From contig UQMU01000003.1 in assembly GCA_900542305.1 (NCBI GenBank), forward strand, positions 1 through 64,000: 64,000 nucleotides of DNA. Direction: 5' to 3'. The notes beneath the pieces were generated by a model that did no database searches, had not been told where the DNA came from, and worked only from the letters and a program-made list of their open reading frames with translations. Position 1 is the stretch's first letter, and each line of letters opens with the position of its first letter. Made by a program: the position numbers and the translations under genes. Of the stretch, positions 17,166 through 25,625 are shown piece by piece. The DNA comes from an uncultured Collinsella sp. Its GTDB lineage: Bacteria; Actinomycetota; Coriobacteriia; Coriobacteriales; Coriobacteriaceae.

Positions 17166-17440
17166 AGACAGGTTTATTTTGGCAGGTTTTATCTGGGCAA
17201 ATGTCAGCCGCCGCGAGGGAGCTGCCTTCCCTCGCGGCGGTCTTCTAGCAGAAAAACCAAGTGAGTAGGCTTTTTGCAGGAGGTCAAGCACGCCCCAAAA
17301 CGCCACAGCTCTGACCTGCGGTTTTATTGAGTATTTGTTGCGATGTGCTCGGCATATCCAAATAAGTCTACTCACTTGCATCTAAGACGCACCAGATAGG
17401 CAAAAACCGCCGCAAAAAGGGGGCCGGTTCCCTTCGCGGC
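17166..17440. repeat. Dispersed 275-bp intergenic repeat, copy 1
   Basis: Nearly identical to 31155-31430 along its whole length. It starts ACAGGTTTATTTTGGCAGG and ends CCCTTCGCGGC. It contains a strong terminator-like stem near the left end (CCGCCGCGAGGGA pairing with TCCCTCGCGGCGG) and an inner 11-bp inverted repeat, CAAGTGAGTAG (17258-17268) with CTACTCACTTG (17368-17378). A third GC-rich stem lies at the right end. It fills the gap between the convergent LuxR and ATPase genes, as copy 2 does between LuxR and ABC permease genes. No convincing coding frame is present. Confidence 0.85.
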
Positions 17441-17462
17441 AGCCGTTAATACGCCGAGCTTG

Positions 17463-18632
17463 TTATCGTAAAAGCCAATCACGCGCCGAAACCACACTAC
17501 AGTCTTTCGACTCATACGTTGAGTCCACGCGGGCCACAACATAGCGCGCATCTTTTGCAATGTCGATCTCATCGCATACAGTCTGTAGATGGCGGGCGTA
17601 CTTATCGTGATACGTTCTGGATGATTTTATTTCGATAGCCTTGGGACTCCCTGAGTTTGTACAGTCGAGCAAATCGATTTCACGCTTGCTGTCGTCCCTA
17701 TAGAAATACAGCTCGGGATTCTCGCCCACGTTGAGATGGCTCTTCGCCGTTTCGGAAACGATGAGGTTTTCGAAAACGGCCCCCAGATAAGGGCTCTCCA
17801 ATAGTTGCTCCAGTGATCCAATTTTGAGCAAGTAGCAGAGCAGCCCCGTGTCGTAATAATAGAGCTTGGGCGTTTTAGTTAGACGCTTCTTGGCATTTGC
17901 ATAATAGGGCTGCAGCGAAAACGTCAGGTAGCTCTGCTCCAGAATGGACAACCAGCTTTTAATGGTCGATACGCTCACGCCCGTATCTCGAGAAAGCGAG
18001 GATATATTGATGAGGGCACCGACGCTCTGAGCAATTATGGACAGAAACTTATGAAACTCCGCCTTATTGCGCACATCAAGCAAGCCCACAACATCGCGCT
18101 CAACATAGGTATCGATATAGCTGGGGAAATAAACCGAGGACGGCATTCCGGCGGAACGCAGGCGAGGGTATCCCCCTTCGAGCGCGAACAAATCCACTTC
18201 CAGCTGCCCCTGCTGGCCCCTCTCCGCTTCTCGAAACGATAATGGCAGCAATTTTAAGATCCCGACTCGCCCGGCAAGAGACTGCCCGATGCTTTTCATC
18301 ATCAAAAAGTTTTGCGAGCCTGTAAGGATGTATTGACCGGCGTCTCCCCGCTCATCCGAAACAACCTGGATCATTGAAAACAAATCCGGCGCGTATTGCG
18401 CCTCATCGATGATGAGTCCGCCCTTTCGGTTGCGGATAAAACTCACCGGATCCTCCAAGGCCGCGCGCCTCGTTTGAGGGTCCTCAAGCGTGACGTAGGA
18501 ATAGTCGGGAAAGGCATGCCGAACCAGCGTAGACTTACCGCTCTGCCTAGGCCCTGTCAACGACACAACAGGAAACCAGCCTGCCATGCGAATGAGCAAC
18601 TCATGCAAATCCCTGTTAATGAACTCAGCCAT
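17463..18632 (-). CDS. AAA ATPase with DUF4143 domain (first copy)
   Basis: 389 residues from ATG 18632, chosen because AGGGG lies 8 bases ahead; the frame is open to 18707. The N-terminal AAA_14 ATPase has Walker A GPRQSGKST, Walker B G-L-I-I-D-E-A-Q and sensor L-T-G-S-Q-N-F. A winged-helix-like linker (V-S-V-S-T-I-K-S-W) and the C-terminal DUF4143 domain follow, with Y-Y-Y-D-T-G-L-L, V-F-E-N-L-I-V-S-E and the nuclease-like E-I-D-L-L and I-E-I-K-S-S. Such proteins are common in anaerobes and their job is not established. Three 23-bp tandem repeats lie directly upstream. Codon use is more AT-rich than in its neighbours, which suggests transfer. Confidence 0.9.
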   Translation of the reverse strand: MAEFINRDLHELLIRMAGWFPVVSLTGPRQSGKSTLVRHAFPDYSYVTLEDPQTRRAALEDPVSFIRNRKGGLIIDEAQYAPDLFSMIQVVSDERGDAGQYILTGSQNFLMMKSIGQSLAGRVGILKLLPLSFREAERGQQGQLEVDLFALEGGYPRLRSAGMPSSVYFPSYIDTYVERDVVGLLDVRNKAEFHKFLSIIAQSVGALINISSLSRDTGVSVSTIKSWLSILEQSYLTFSLQPYYANAKKRLTKTPKLYYYDTGLLCYLLKIGSLEQLLESPYLGAVFENLIVSETAKSHLNVGENPELYFYRDDSKREIDLLDCTNSGSPKAIEIKSSRTYHDKYARHLQTVCDEIDIAKDARYVVARVDSTYESKDCSVVSARDWLLR

Positions 18633-18657
18633 ATCAACGCCCCTTATTACGCTGTTA

Positions 18658-18726
18658 CCATAATCGAATAGTTTCATTCTCCATAATCTTATAGTAGCGT
18701 TTACCATAATCTTATAGTAACCCAGT
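18658..18726. repeat. Three 23-bp tandem iterons upstream of DUF4143 ATPase
   Basis: Units begin at 18658, 18681 and 18704, exactly 23 bp apart. The core is CCATAATCTTATAGTA in units 2 and 3 and CCATAATCGAATAGTT in unit 1. They begin 26 bp upstream of the ATPase start codon and are AT-rich. The spacing, about two helical turns, and the position suggest a cooperative autoregulatory operator or a recognition site for the ATPase itself. Confidence 0.75.
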
Positions 18727-18773
18727 TCAAAAGCATTATTTATAGAGCAGAAATCTCAGACCCTAAATAACAA

Positions 18774-18812
18774 AAGCCACCACAATGGGGACTGTCCCCA
18801 TTGTGGTGGCTT
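18774..18812. terminator. Bidirectional hairpin, CCACCACAA family
   Basis: A perfect 19-bp-arm palindrome with a 1-base loop (AAGCCACCACAATGGGGAC and complement). It sits between the 5' end of the ATPase gene and the 3' end of the MATE gene, so it would end the MATE transcript on the minus strand. A related stem is at 39924-39962. Confidence 0.6.
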
Positions 18813-18860
18813 GCAGGCGAGTTAACTTGTTCGACTATCGTACGCGAGCCATGTCCGAGC

Positions 18861-20237
18861 CTAGAGCGTGGCAAGGCGCTTGGACTCGTGCGCGGCGAGC
18901 GCAATGGAGATGATGCCAGTAATGGCATCGGCCACCACCAGGGCGATCCACACGCCCTCGACACCCATCATGTTGCCGAGGAGGTACATAAGCGGCACCG
19001 AGCAGATCACATAGCGAAGCAGGCCCGTAAACGTGGCGACACCCACCTTCTCGACCGCCTGGAAATACATCGACATGGTCATGGCAAGATAGCCCAGGGC
19101 AACAGCCAGGATGACAGTACGCGTGGCGTTGGCGGCAACCTCAACGAGCGCAGGATCGCTGCCGGCAAAGAAGGCGCACACCGGGGTGGCGGCAAGCCAG
19201 AGCGCGACGGTGACCAGCGCCAGCGTCACAACCTGGTACTTAAGCGTGCAGGAGAGCGTCTCCTTAAGGCGTGCCCAAGCCTTTGCGCCGGCGTTGAAGG
19301 CAGCGATGGGCTGCAGACCGTAGGAGAAGCACTGGGCAACCATCATGGTAATGTAGAGGATGTAGCCGTTGATCACGCCAAAGGCTGCGATGTAGAGCGA
19401 GCCCATGTCGCCGCCGAGCGAACCCAAAAGCGAGTTGGCAACGGTATTAAAGATAAAGGTCGCACCCTGGGCCAGGAAGAACGGGAAGCCGATCTTGAAG
19501 ATCTGGCCGCAGATGGCGAGGTCGAGCTTAAGGTCGGCCAGGCTAATCTGGAGCTGGGACTTTTTGCCCCCGATGAACCAGAAGATACCGATGGCCCAGA
19601 TACCGATGGAAAGCCCGTAGTACACGCCGGCGCCCATAACGCCAAACTTGAGCACAAACGTGGAAAGCGCGAGCCAACAGATGGCGACGATGGCCGAAAC
19701 GGTCATGAGGTTGGCCTGGATCTGAACCTTCTCGTCCACACGCATCACAGCGGTGATCATCTGGCCAATGACCGTGAGCGGCAGCAGCACGGCGAAGGTG
19801 CGCACGCCGGCAACGGTATCGGCCATGATGTCGGGCGTGGCGCCAAAGAATGTGCAGATGGGCTCGGTAAACACTGCCATCACTACAGCAAGCAGCACAC
19901 TCACGATCGTGGTGAGCCAAAAGCCCTGGCTAAAAGCCTTGCTTGCGCCCTTGATGTCGCCGGCACCCAAAAGGTTGCCCACCACGGCGGGCACGCCGGT
20001 GCCAAACAGGTTGCCAAAGGCCAGGTTGATGTACTCGACCGACATAATGATCGAGACACATGCCAGGCCGTGGGCACCTAGGCCCCAACCCATCACGAGG
20101 CCCTCAAGGACCACCATGATGATCTGGGCGAGCATGCCCTGGCCGGTGACGATGGTGTACTTACGCACCAGACCGGGAATCGGTTGGGAGGCGAGCTCGC
20201 GCTCCTCCTCCACGGCAGCGGTTACTTCTTCTGCCAT
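18861..20237 (-). CDS. MATE-family efflux transporter
   Basis: 458 residues from ATG 20237, which has GGGGAG 5 bases ahead; the open frame extends to 20315. About twelve membrane helices in two six-helix halves, with MATE features such as G-T-G-V-P-A-V-V-G-N-L-L-G-A-G in the first half and A-F-N-A-G-A-K in the second. It would export cationic compounds using an ion gradient; the substrate is unknown. It lies 87 bp downstream of the amidohydrolase gene on the same strand, so the two may be co-transcribed. Confidence 0.9.
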   Translation of the reverse strand: MAEEVTAAVEEERELASQPIPGLVRKYTIVTGQGMLAQIIMVVLEGLVMGWGLGAHGLACVSIIMSVEYINLAFGNLFGTGVPAVVGNLLGAGDIKGASKAFSQGFWLTTIVSVLLAVVMAVFTEPICTFFGATPDIMADTVAGVRTFAVLLPLTVIGQMITAVMRVDEKVQIQANLMTVSAIVAICWLALSTFVLKFGVMGAGVYYGLSIGIWAIGIFWFIGGKKSQLQISLADLKLDLAICGQIFKIGFPFFLAQGATFIFNTVANSLLGSLGGDMGSLYIAAFGVINGYILYITMMVAQCFSYGLQPIAAFNAGAKAWARLKETLSCTLKYQVVTLALVTVALWLAATPVCAFFAGSDPALVEVAANATRTVILAVALGYLAMTMSMYFQAVEKVGVATFTGLLRYVICSVPLMYLLGNMMGVEGVWIALVVADAITGIISIALAAHESKRLATL

Positions 20238-20324
20238 TGTTCTCCCCTTTCCTTGAGAGAGTAGTGCTGAATGGATGTCAGGCGGCTGACAACTGGCACC
20301 AAGCCGCCCAATCAAACGATGGCG

Positions 20325-21953
20325 CTATGCCTCAAAGACCACCTTGCCGGCGATCATCGTGAGGGCTGCGGTAGCCTCGAGCACCTCGGCCGGCTCGCAA
20401 TCAAAGAGATTGCGGTCGAGCACGCAGATATCTGCCTGTTTGCCGCACGCGAGCGTGCCGATGCGGTCCTCGGCATGCATGGCGTAGGCGCTGCCATAGG
20501 TGTAGGCGCGCAGAGCCTCGGCCATGGTAATGCGCTCCTGGGGGAACCAGCCCTCAGGGTTGGAACCGTCCTCGAGCATGCGGAAGACCGCGCCGTACAC
20601 CTCCTCCATGGGCTCCAAGCCCACAACGGGGAAGTCACTGCCCAGGTGCACCACGGCTCCGCTGGCAAGCAGGCTATGCAGGGGCCACGAAAGCGCGGCA
20701 CGCTCGGGACCCACGGCTTCGTCCTTGGCAAGGTCAGCCATATCGAGCAGCATGTGCCACGGCTGCATGCCGGGGCAGACGCCGAGCTCGGCATAACGCG
20801 GCATATCCTCGGGTTGAACCGTCTCGTTGTGCTCCATGGAGTGGCGACAATCCCGCTTGCCATGCAAGCGCTCGCCCTCCTCAAAGCAATCGAGCACAAA
20901 ACGCACCGAGCGATCGCCGATTGCATGGATGCGCGTGTCAACGCCCCATTCCTGCGCCCTCAGGATGGCAGCACGGATGCGCTCCGGCTCCTCCGCGGGC
21001 TCACCACAGGTATCGGGCGCGTTGCTATAGGGCTCAAGCATCCAGGCGGTATGGTCGGAGCACACGCCATCAAGGAACTGCTTAAAGCCGTGCCACTCCA
21101 CCTGCGTACCCGGGAAGGCATATTTCTCCTTGATCTGCTCGAGCGTCAAGGACTCGTTTTCGAACAGGTCGGTGTACAGGAACACGCGCAGCGGCAAGTC
21201 GCCCTTGGCATTAAGACCTGCCAACACCGCATACGGGTTTTCCATGCTCACAAACGTAGGATTGACCATGCCGACCGTAGTGATTCCCAGGGCATTGGCG
21301 CGCCGGGCGGTTTTTGCAAACGACGCGTCAACAACCTCGGGCGCTGGGTCGTAGACCTCGTCCATAAAGAAGGCGCCGGCGTTGTTGGAAAACACGCCCG
21401 TCAGATTGCCGTCGGCATCCTTAAGGATCTTGCCGCCTGCGGGATCGGGCGTCTGCGAAGTTACTCCCACCTTGTTGATGGCGCAGGTATTGGCACTAAA
21501 GGTATGCAAGTCAACCTGCTGCAGAAATACCGGGCGGTCGGAGATGTACTCATCGATCATCGCGGCCGTGGGCATCTCGGGGACATCCCACTGGAACTGG
21601 ATAATCTGGCAGCCCAGAATCCACTCGTTATCGGGATGGTCGGCCGCAAACGCCACGACACGTTCCATCGCCATCTCAAAACTGGTGCAGTCGATGAGGT
21701 TGACGGCAAAATCGGGGTCGGTCATAAACGCGCCCTGGGCAAAATGCGTGTGCGAGTCGATCAGGCCGGGCATGACGAGCTGGTCGCCAAAGTCGCGCAC
21801 CTCGGTATCGGGACCGATAAACGGTGCCAGGTGAGCATCGTCACCGCAGGCAACGATTTTATCGCCCCGCACGGCAACGCCGCCCTTAAACGGCTCGAGC
21901 CCATCGCCGGTAAAGACGGCGTCGCTCTTGATAACTACATCAGCCTTGTCCAT
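20325..21953 (-). CDS. Amidohydrolase family 3 protein (YtcJ-like)
   Basis: 542 residues from ATG 21953 (GAGGAGG 5 bases ahead). The metal-binding start of the family is seen in M-P-G-L-I-D-S-H-T-H-F. Other features are the D-G-V-C-S-D-H region, H-A-I-G-D-R-S-V in the middle, C-R-H-S-M-E-H and L-G-S-D-F-P-V near the end. This zinc-dependent family hydrolyses C-N bonds such as formamides; the substrate here cannot be told. No signal peptide is seen, so it is cytoplasmic. It sits among agmatine genes and beside a MATE exporter. Confidence 0.9.
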   Translation of the reverse strand: MDKADVVIKSDAVFTGDGLEPFKGGVAVRGDKIVACGDDAHLAPFIGPDTEVRDFGDQLVMPGLIDSHTHFAQGAFMTDPDFAVNLIDCTSFEMAMERVVAFAADHPDNEWILGCQIIQFQWDVPEMPTAAMIDEYISDRPVFLQQVDLHTFSANTCAINKVGVTSQTPDPAGGKILKDADGNLTGVFSNNAGAFFMDEVYDPAPEVVDASFAKTARRANALGITTVGMVNPTFVSMENPYAVLAGLNAKGDLPLRVFLYTDLFENESLTLEQIKEKYAFPGTQVEWHGFKQFLDGVCSDHTAWMLEPYSNAPDTCGEPAEEPERIRAAILRAQEWGVDTRIHAIGDRSVRFVLDCFEEGERLHGKRDCRHSMEHNETVQPEDMPRYAELGVCPGMQPWHMLLDMADLAKDEAVGPERAALSWPLHSLLASGAVVHLGSDFPVVGLEPMEEVYGAVFRMLEDGSNPEGWFPQERITMAEALRAYTYGSAYAMHAEDRIGTLACGKQADICVLDRNLFDCEPAEVLEATAALTMIAGKVVFEA

Positions 21954-22156
21954 GTGAGCCTCCTCGGGCATCTTTGGTTGCAACGCGGACGCACCGCCCG
22001 CGTGGGCACTCGGTTGGGAGCGTAGCGCTCCCACATCGGCGCGTGCCTACAAGCCGTGCTCGGACGTCTGTCCCACGTCCGCGGCTTCGCGCTACACCCA
22101 TTGATACACAGGGGCAAATCCGTGCCAAGGCCAGGGACCGCAAACGGTCAGTTTAA

Positions 22157-22179
22157 GCAGGTTTACACGCTTTACCTGC
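22157..22179. promoter_or_regulatory. GCAGGT-N11-ACCTGC inverted repeat
   Basis: An inverted repeat about 200 bp upstream of the amidohydrolase start and followed by a further AGGTTTA unit. The 315-bp gap between the amidohydrolase and LuxR genes holds no gene I can support. It may be a LuxR-type operator. Confidence 0.3.
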
Positions 22180-22268
22180 AGGTTTATTGTCTGAGATTAT
22201 TACCGCTTCATTACGCCCAACGGTGTGGCCGCCCACACAGCAAGACCCGCATGCGAGGAAGAATGAGG

Positions 22269-23261
22269 CTAGGAACGCCAAAAGGTATCTATAAGGTCAT
22301 CTCGGTTGGAGACGCCGCTTTTAACGTAGATGCGATGCAAGTGTGCCTTGACCGTGCCAGGGCTGATGACCAACTCGCTGGCGATGTTTTGGGCGTCGTT
22401 GCCCTTCAGCACCAGCGTGAGCACCTCCTGCTCGCGCCGTGACAGCTTATGGGCGTCGGCATAAATCACCACACGCGATGCGAGATCGTCCTCAGAGCTT
22501 GCGCTCTCGGCTGCCACGTCCTCATCGGCACGCGGATGACGGGCATACACACGCAGGATATGGCTAAACTGGCAAAAAAGCTGAGCCGCGCATACCACGA
22601 GCAGCACGTTTTCGGAGATATTGCGCTCGGACAGATACCACAAAAAGAGGCCGATGACGGGGTTTTGGGAGTCGGGGCGGCAGAACAAGATCATGTAGGT
22701 GTCCTCGGCGATCACGCAAAACACAAGAACGAAGGCCGCCTTCCAAAAGAGCTTTGAGCGGTCGAGGTCGAGTTTCTCAACACGCGTTGCTCTGTACCGG
22801 TAATGCCAGGCGGCATAGGCAAGACATCCTACATTGCCCAGGTCACGCGTGAGCCAAAAGAGATACTGCTGCACCTCTCCGGCAGCGCCGCTGCGAGGCA
22901 CCAGCAGCAATTGCAAGATTGAAAACGGCACGATAGCGAGTCCGAGCATGCGCGACGCCGGTCTTTTGCGCAAGCGCGCAAACATCCATAGCACCACGCA
23001 GGCATAGATGGCAATACCAAGCACGCAGCGCAGCAAGGGGTGCTGCAGCGGCTCGCTAAAGGTAACGGCGTAGTCGTATTTGAGCCGATTGTACTCGTCA
23101 AAAAAGATGACCGACATATCGAGCATATAGAGCAAAAAACCCGCCGCGGCCACGAGGCTGTCGCGACGGCGCGTCATGAGCCAAACCACCAATGCCACGG
23201 CACTGGTCACCAGAGCCACACCCATGATAATCGTGGTGTAGATATAGAACGCGAAACTCAT
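22269..23261 (-). CDS. Membrane-bound LuxR-family regulator
   Basis: 330 residues. The N-terminal ~230 residues contain about seven hydrophobic helices. A short acidic linker leads to a C-terminal LuxR HTH (L-S-R-R-E-Q-E-V-L-T-L-V-L-K-G, then S-P-G-T-V-K-A-H-L-H-R-I-Y-V-K). This membrane-sensor plus LuxR layout is typical of Coriobacteriia. It is a paralogue of the regulator at 30176: both share L-Y-L-S-E-R-N-x-S-E-N-V before the last helix. GGGGAGG lies 5 bases before ATG 23261. It probably controls the adjacent permease and amidohydrolase genes. Confidence 0.9.
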   Translation of the reverse strand: MSFAFYIYTTIIMGVALVTSAVALVVWLMTRRRDSLVAAAGFLLYMLDMSVIFFDEYNRLKYDYAVTFSEPLQHPLLRCVLGIAIYACVVLWMFARLRKRPASRMLGLAIVPFSILQLLLVPRSGAAGEVQQYLFWLTRDLGNVGCLAYAAWHYRYRATRVEKLDLDRSKLFWKAAFVLVFCVIAEDTYMILFCRPDSQNPVIGLFLWYLSERNISENVLLVVCAAQLFCQFSHILRVYARHPRADEDVAAESASSEDDLASRVVIYADAHKLSRREQEVLTLVLKGNDAQNIASELVISPGTVKAHLHRIYVKSGVSNRDDLIDTFWRS

Positions 23262-23321
23262 GCCCGCCTCCCCTGTCTAGATGCTGTGAGGATGTTGACA
23301 GATTCTTTGCCGCAAGATTAG

Positions 23322-23377
23322 ACTCACCGATTAAACGTACTGTATCGTTTAGATAAACAAGCTGTGTCTCACCGATG
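23322..23377. promoter_or_regulatory. Direct repeat CTCACCGAT with internal palindrome
   Basis: CTCACCGAT occurs twice about 45 bp apart between the divergent LuxR gene and the small ORF at 23390. Between them TAAACG and CGTTTA form an inverted repeat with an 8-base spacer. This is a candidate operator and promoter region. Confidence 0.35.
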
Positions 23378-23389
23378 AAAGGAGATGCC

Positions 23390-23581
23390 ATGACACCGAT
23401 CGCTCCGCTCAAGATGCTCGTCGCGCCCGCCGCCAAGGCCATCACCCGACTCGGTTCTTCCATGACCTACGACAATGTCCCCTGCGCCGTTGAGGCGCGT
23501 TCGGACAGCTGCCCCTACCTGGGCCACGTCCCCTACTTTGCACCCAAGCTCGCATCTGATCCCGAGCAGCGTGAGCAGTAA
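23390..23581 (+). CDS. Small protein, unknown function (63 aa)
   Basis: 63 residues from ATG 23390, with AAAGGAG 5 bases ahead. Codon use matches neighbouring genes. The N-terminus is hydrophobic and slightly basic, and two cysteines lie in the middle (V-P-C-A-V-E and D-S-C-P-Y). It is divergent from the membrane LuxR gene and convergent with the permease gene. I do not recognise a family. The strong ribosome site and codon pattern are the case for it. Confidence 0.55.
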   Translation: MTPIAPLKMLVAPAAKAITRLGSSMTYDNVPCAVEARSDSCPYLGHVPYFAPKLASDPEQREQ

Positions 23582-23616
23582 TCCAAGATGCATCTAGCAC
23601 CGCACAACTCGCGGCG

Positions 23617-25026
23617 CTACTGTTTTGGTGCAAAGCGACCTGTCCCCCTTGCGCCAACGCCGGGATTGTCGATGCTGCGGCCGCGGCGCGATATGAGGCG
23701 CGAAACCTCGCCCAGCAACACGCCGATCACCACACCCATGAGGATCGGCAACTTTGACATCTCGGCGGGCGAGCTGTTAAGCGGCACGATTGTCGCAACA
23801 ATCGAAAGCACGAGTTCTACCACCGGCACCGCAAGCGCTACCGCAAGCACCTTGCCCTCGAAGGGCGCGCGAAACACACGCGGGCGGTCGTCGTATTTAC
23901 GCAGGCGCCAAAACGCCGGGAACATCGGGATATAGCTCATGAGCAGAAAGACGACGTTCATCGAGAAGAAAACCCAAAAGACGTCGGAACCTTCACCCAG
24001 CGGAATCTGAAGTAGCAGCACCAAGCTGGCAAAACAACCGTTAATGAGTGCCGAGCCGTTGGGCATGCCGGTCTTCTTGGACACCAGCGCAAAGGGACGC
24101 GGCATGTTGCCATGGCGCGCGGCATAGCTCGCCACGTTGTTGACGCCAAAGCTCCAACAGATCATGTTGGCAAACAGCGTTACCAGAAAGGCCACGCCCA
24201 CGACCATCGTCAGCGGGTGAGCGCGCCCCACCATGGCGGCAACCGCGTCCACAATGCCCGAATCGAGTGAAAGCTGCTCGGTGGGAACCGCGGCTCCAAT
24301 ACCGATGCCACAGATAATGTAGATCGCCGCGATGGCAACGCCACCGGCGATAACCGCCTTGGGGATATCGCGCGATGGGTTCTTCATCGTGCTGGCAAAG
24401 GTCGCGACCACCTCAAAGCCCATAAAGTTGAATAGGATGATTGAAAGATACGTCAGTGAGTTTGTGTCTCCCAGATCGGGGACAAATGTCTTAAACGACA
24501 TATCGTTGGCAAAGCCGTTGTTGCAGGCAAACCAGATGCCGATGATTCCCACCACGGCGGTAATGAGCACCTTGATGACGGCGCCGCCATCCATGACCCA
24601 ATCGGCCTCGGCCACCGGCTGCATTGCCATGACCGTGACGCCCCACACAAAGGCAAGCTCGATGGCAATTCGGACCCCAAGCGAAAATTCGATGCCCCAT
24701 ACCGCATTGATGACACTGGGGAACATGCAGGCGATACTTGCCACCCACAGTGGAAAGTTGACCCAATAGCACCAGGAGCAGCGGGCGCCCCAACGGTCGC
24801 CCAAGCCCAGGCGAACCCAATCGTACAGGCCGCCCTCGGAATCGAACGCCGTACCGAGCTCGGCCACCACCAGGCCATAGGGAAGCAAAAACGTAATGAT
24901 GAGGAAGATCCACCAGAAGAACTGCACGTTACCCATGGCAGATGCCGGAGCGGCCGCCTCGATGGTAAAGACAACGCAGATAACCGAGAGGATGACCTCG
25001 AACAGGGAGAACTTTTTACCTGCCAC
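23617..25026 (-). CDS. APC-family amino acid/polyamine antiporter (first copy)
   Basis: 469 residues from GTG 25026 (GGGGGAG 6 bases ahead). About twelve membrane helices. The first helix-loop has the family pattern E-A-A-A-P-A-S-A-M-G-N, and G-L-Y-D-W-V-R-L-G-L-G follows. It is closely related to the permease at 27199. Its setting among agmatine deiminase and putrescine carbamoyltransferase genes suggests agmatine/putrescine exchange, by analogy with AguD-type antiporters; this is inference. A ~600-bp region rich in stems lies upstream. Confidence 0.88.
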   Translation of the reverse strand: MAGKKFSLFEVILSVICVVFTIEAAAPASAMGNVQFFWWIFLIITFLLPYGLVVAELGTAFDSEGGLYDWVRLGLGDRWGARCSWCYWVNFPLWVASIACMFPSVINAVWGIEFSLGVRIAIELAFVWGVTVMAMQPVAEADWVMDGGAVIKVLITAVVGIIGIWFACNNGFANDMSFKTFVPDLGDTNSLTYLSIILFNFMGFEVVATFASTMKNPSRDIPKAVIAGGVAIAAIYIICGIGIGAAVPTEQLSLDSGIVDAVAAMVGRAHPLTMVVGVAFLVTLFANMICWSFGVNNVASYAARHGNMPRPFALVSKKTGMPNGSALINGCFASLVLLLQIPLGEGSDVFWVFFSMNVVFLLMSYIPMFPAFWRLRKYDDRPRVFRAPFEGKVLAVALAVPVVELVLSIVATIVPLNSSPAEMSKLPILMGVVIGVLLGEVSRLISRRGRSIDNPGVGARGTGRFAPKQ

Positions 25027-25198
25027 GACACGCTCCCCCTACAGCAAAAAGGATGGCATCTGTACCGAAGGCGCAGCCCAAGGTAGGGTTGCAGGCCGCG
25101 TCACCGGTGCAGGTGCCATCCCAAAGAGAAGAGAGGATACAATTGTTGGACCAACGCTCGCGGAACAGGCGCGTGTAGATAACGATACGCTGGTACAT
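25016..25198 (-). CDS. Possible Cys-containing small ORF overlapping the permease start
   Basis: A 60-residue frame from ATG 25198, with GGAG 5 bases ahead. It ends with TAA at 25016, 11 bp inside the permease gene. The C-terminal half has four cysteines (G-T-C-T-G-D-A-A-C, L-G-C-A-F, G-G-A-C-R-G-R). It could be a leader peptide whose translation is coupled to the permease, or a small secreted or modified peptide. It could also be a chance frame. Confidence 0.35.
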   Translation of the reverse strand: MYQRIVIYTRLFRERWSNNCILSSLWDGTCTGDAACNPTLGCAFGTDAILFAVGGACRGR

Positions 25199-25625
25199 AG
25201 ATACTCCGATCAAAACGGCCGCGATTGCGACCGGAATCTTTTGGCAATTGAAGACGCGTCTGACCTGGGATATTCAAGCGAACAATTGGCCTAACCCGCA
25301 ATAAATCCCAGATCAGACGCGTACTCAATCAAAGAGGCGGGCACTCCGAAGTGGAGGCAACGGAGTGCCCAAAGAAAAACCCAGCCGACCAAGACATCGA
25401 ATAAACCGACCATCAATGCCCCGAGATGGTCCGATTCACCGACCGTCCGATTGATCGGCTGGGTTCCCGAAGCATCACGGCTCAGGAAGCCAGACGATTA
25501 AGCGTCTGCGTGATTGGCTGGGTTTCCGAGGTGCGGCAGATTGCCCTGAAAGAGGAGGGCATAGACCTTAAGGGTCATGCCCGACGATTGAAGGGCAAGG
25601 TGCCGTGCCTCGGGAAGACAGACAA
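25199..25625 (-). promoter_or_regulatory. Structured intergenic region between aguA2 and permease
   Basis: No gene is supported. On the minus strand it holds a series of stems. Two ACCCAGCC units (+ strand 25453-25465 and 25512-25524) can each pair with GGTCGGCTGGGTT (25378-25390), which is followed by TTTTTC, giving a terminator with two alternative partners. A GGGCACTCCG stem lies at 25339-25370, a 17-bp-arm stem at 25255-25321, and nested stems at 25526-25614. It is the 3' region of aguA2 and the 5' leader of the permease, and could act by attenuation. Confidence 0.4.

Noticed and set aside
18658..18726. CRISPR array
   Set aside because: The three 23-bp units are directly adjacent with no unique spacers, so they are tandem iterons and not repeat-spacer units. 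The same holds for 45651-45749.
25440..25530. Guanidine (ykkC) riboswitch
   Set aside because: GGCTGGGTTCCCG on the plus strand recalls a ykkC segment, but the genes are on the minus strand and the other conserved blocks are absent.
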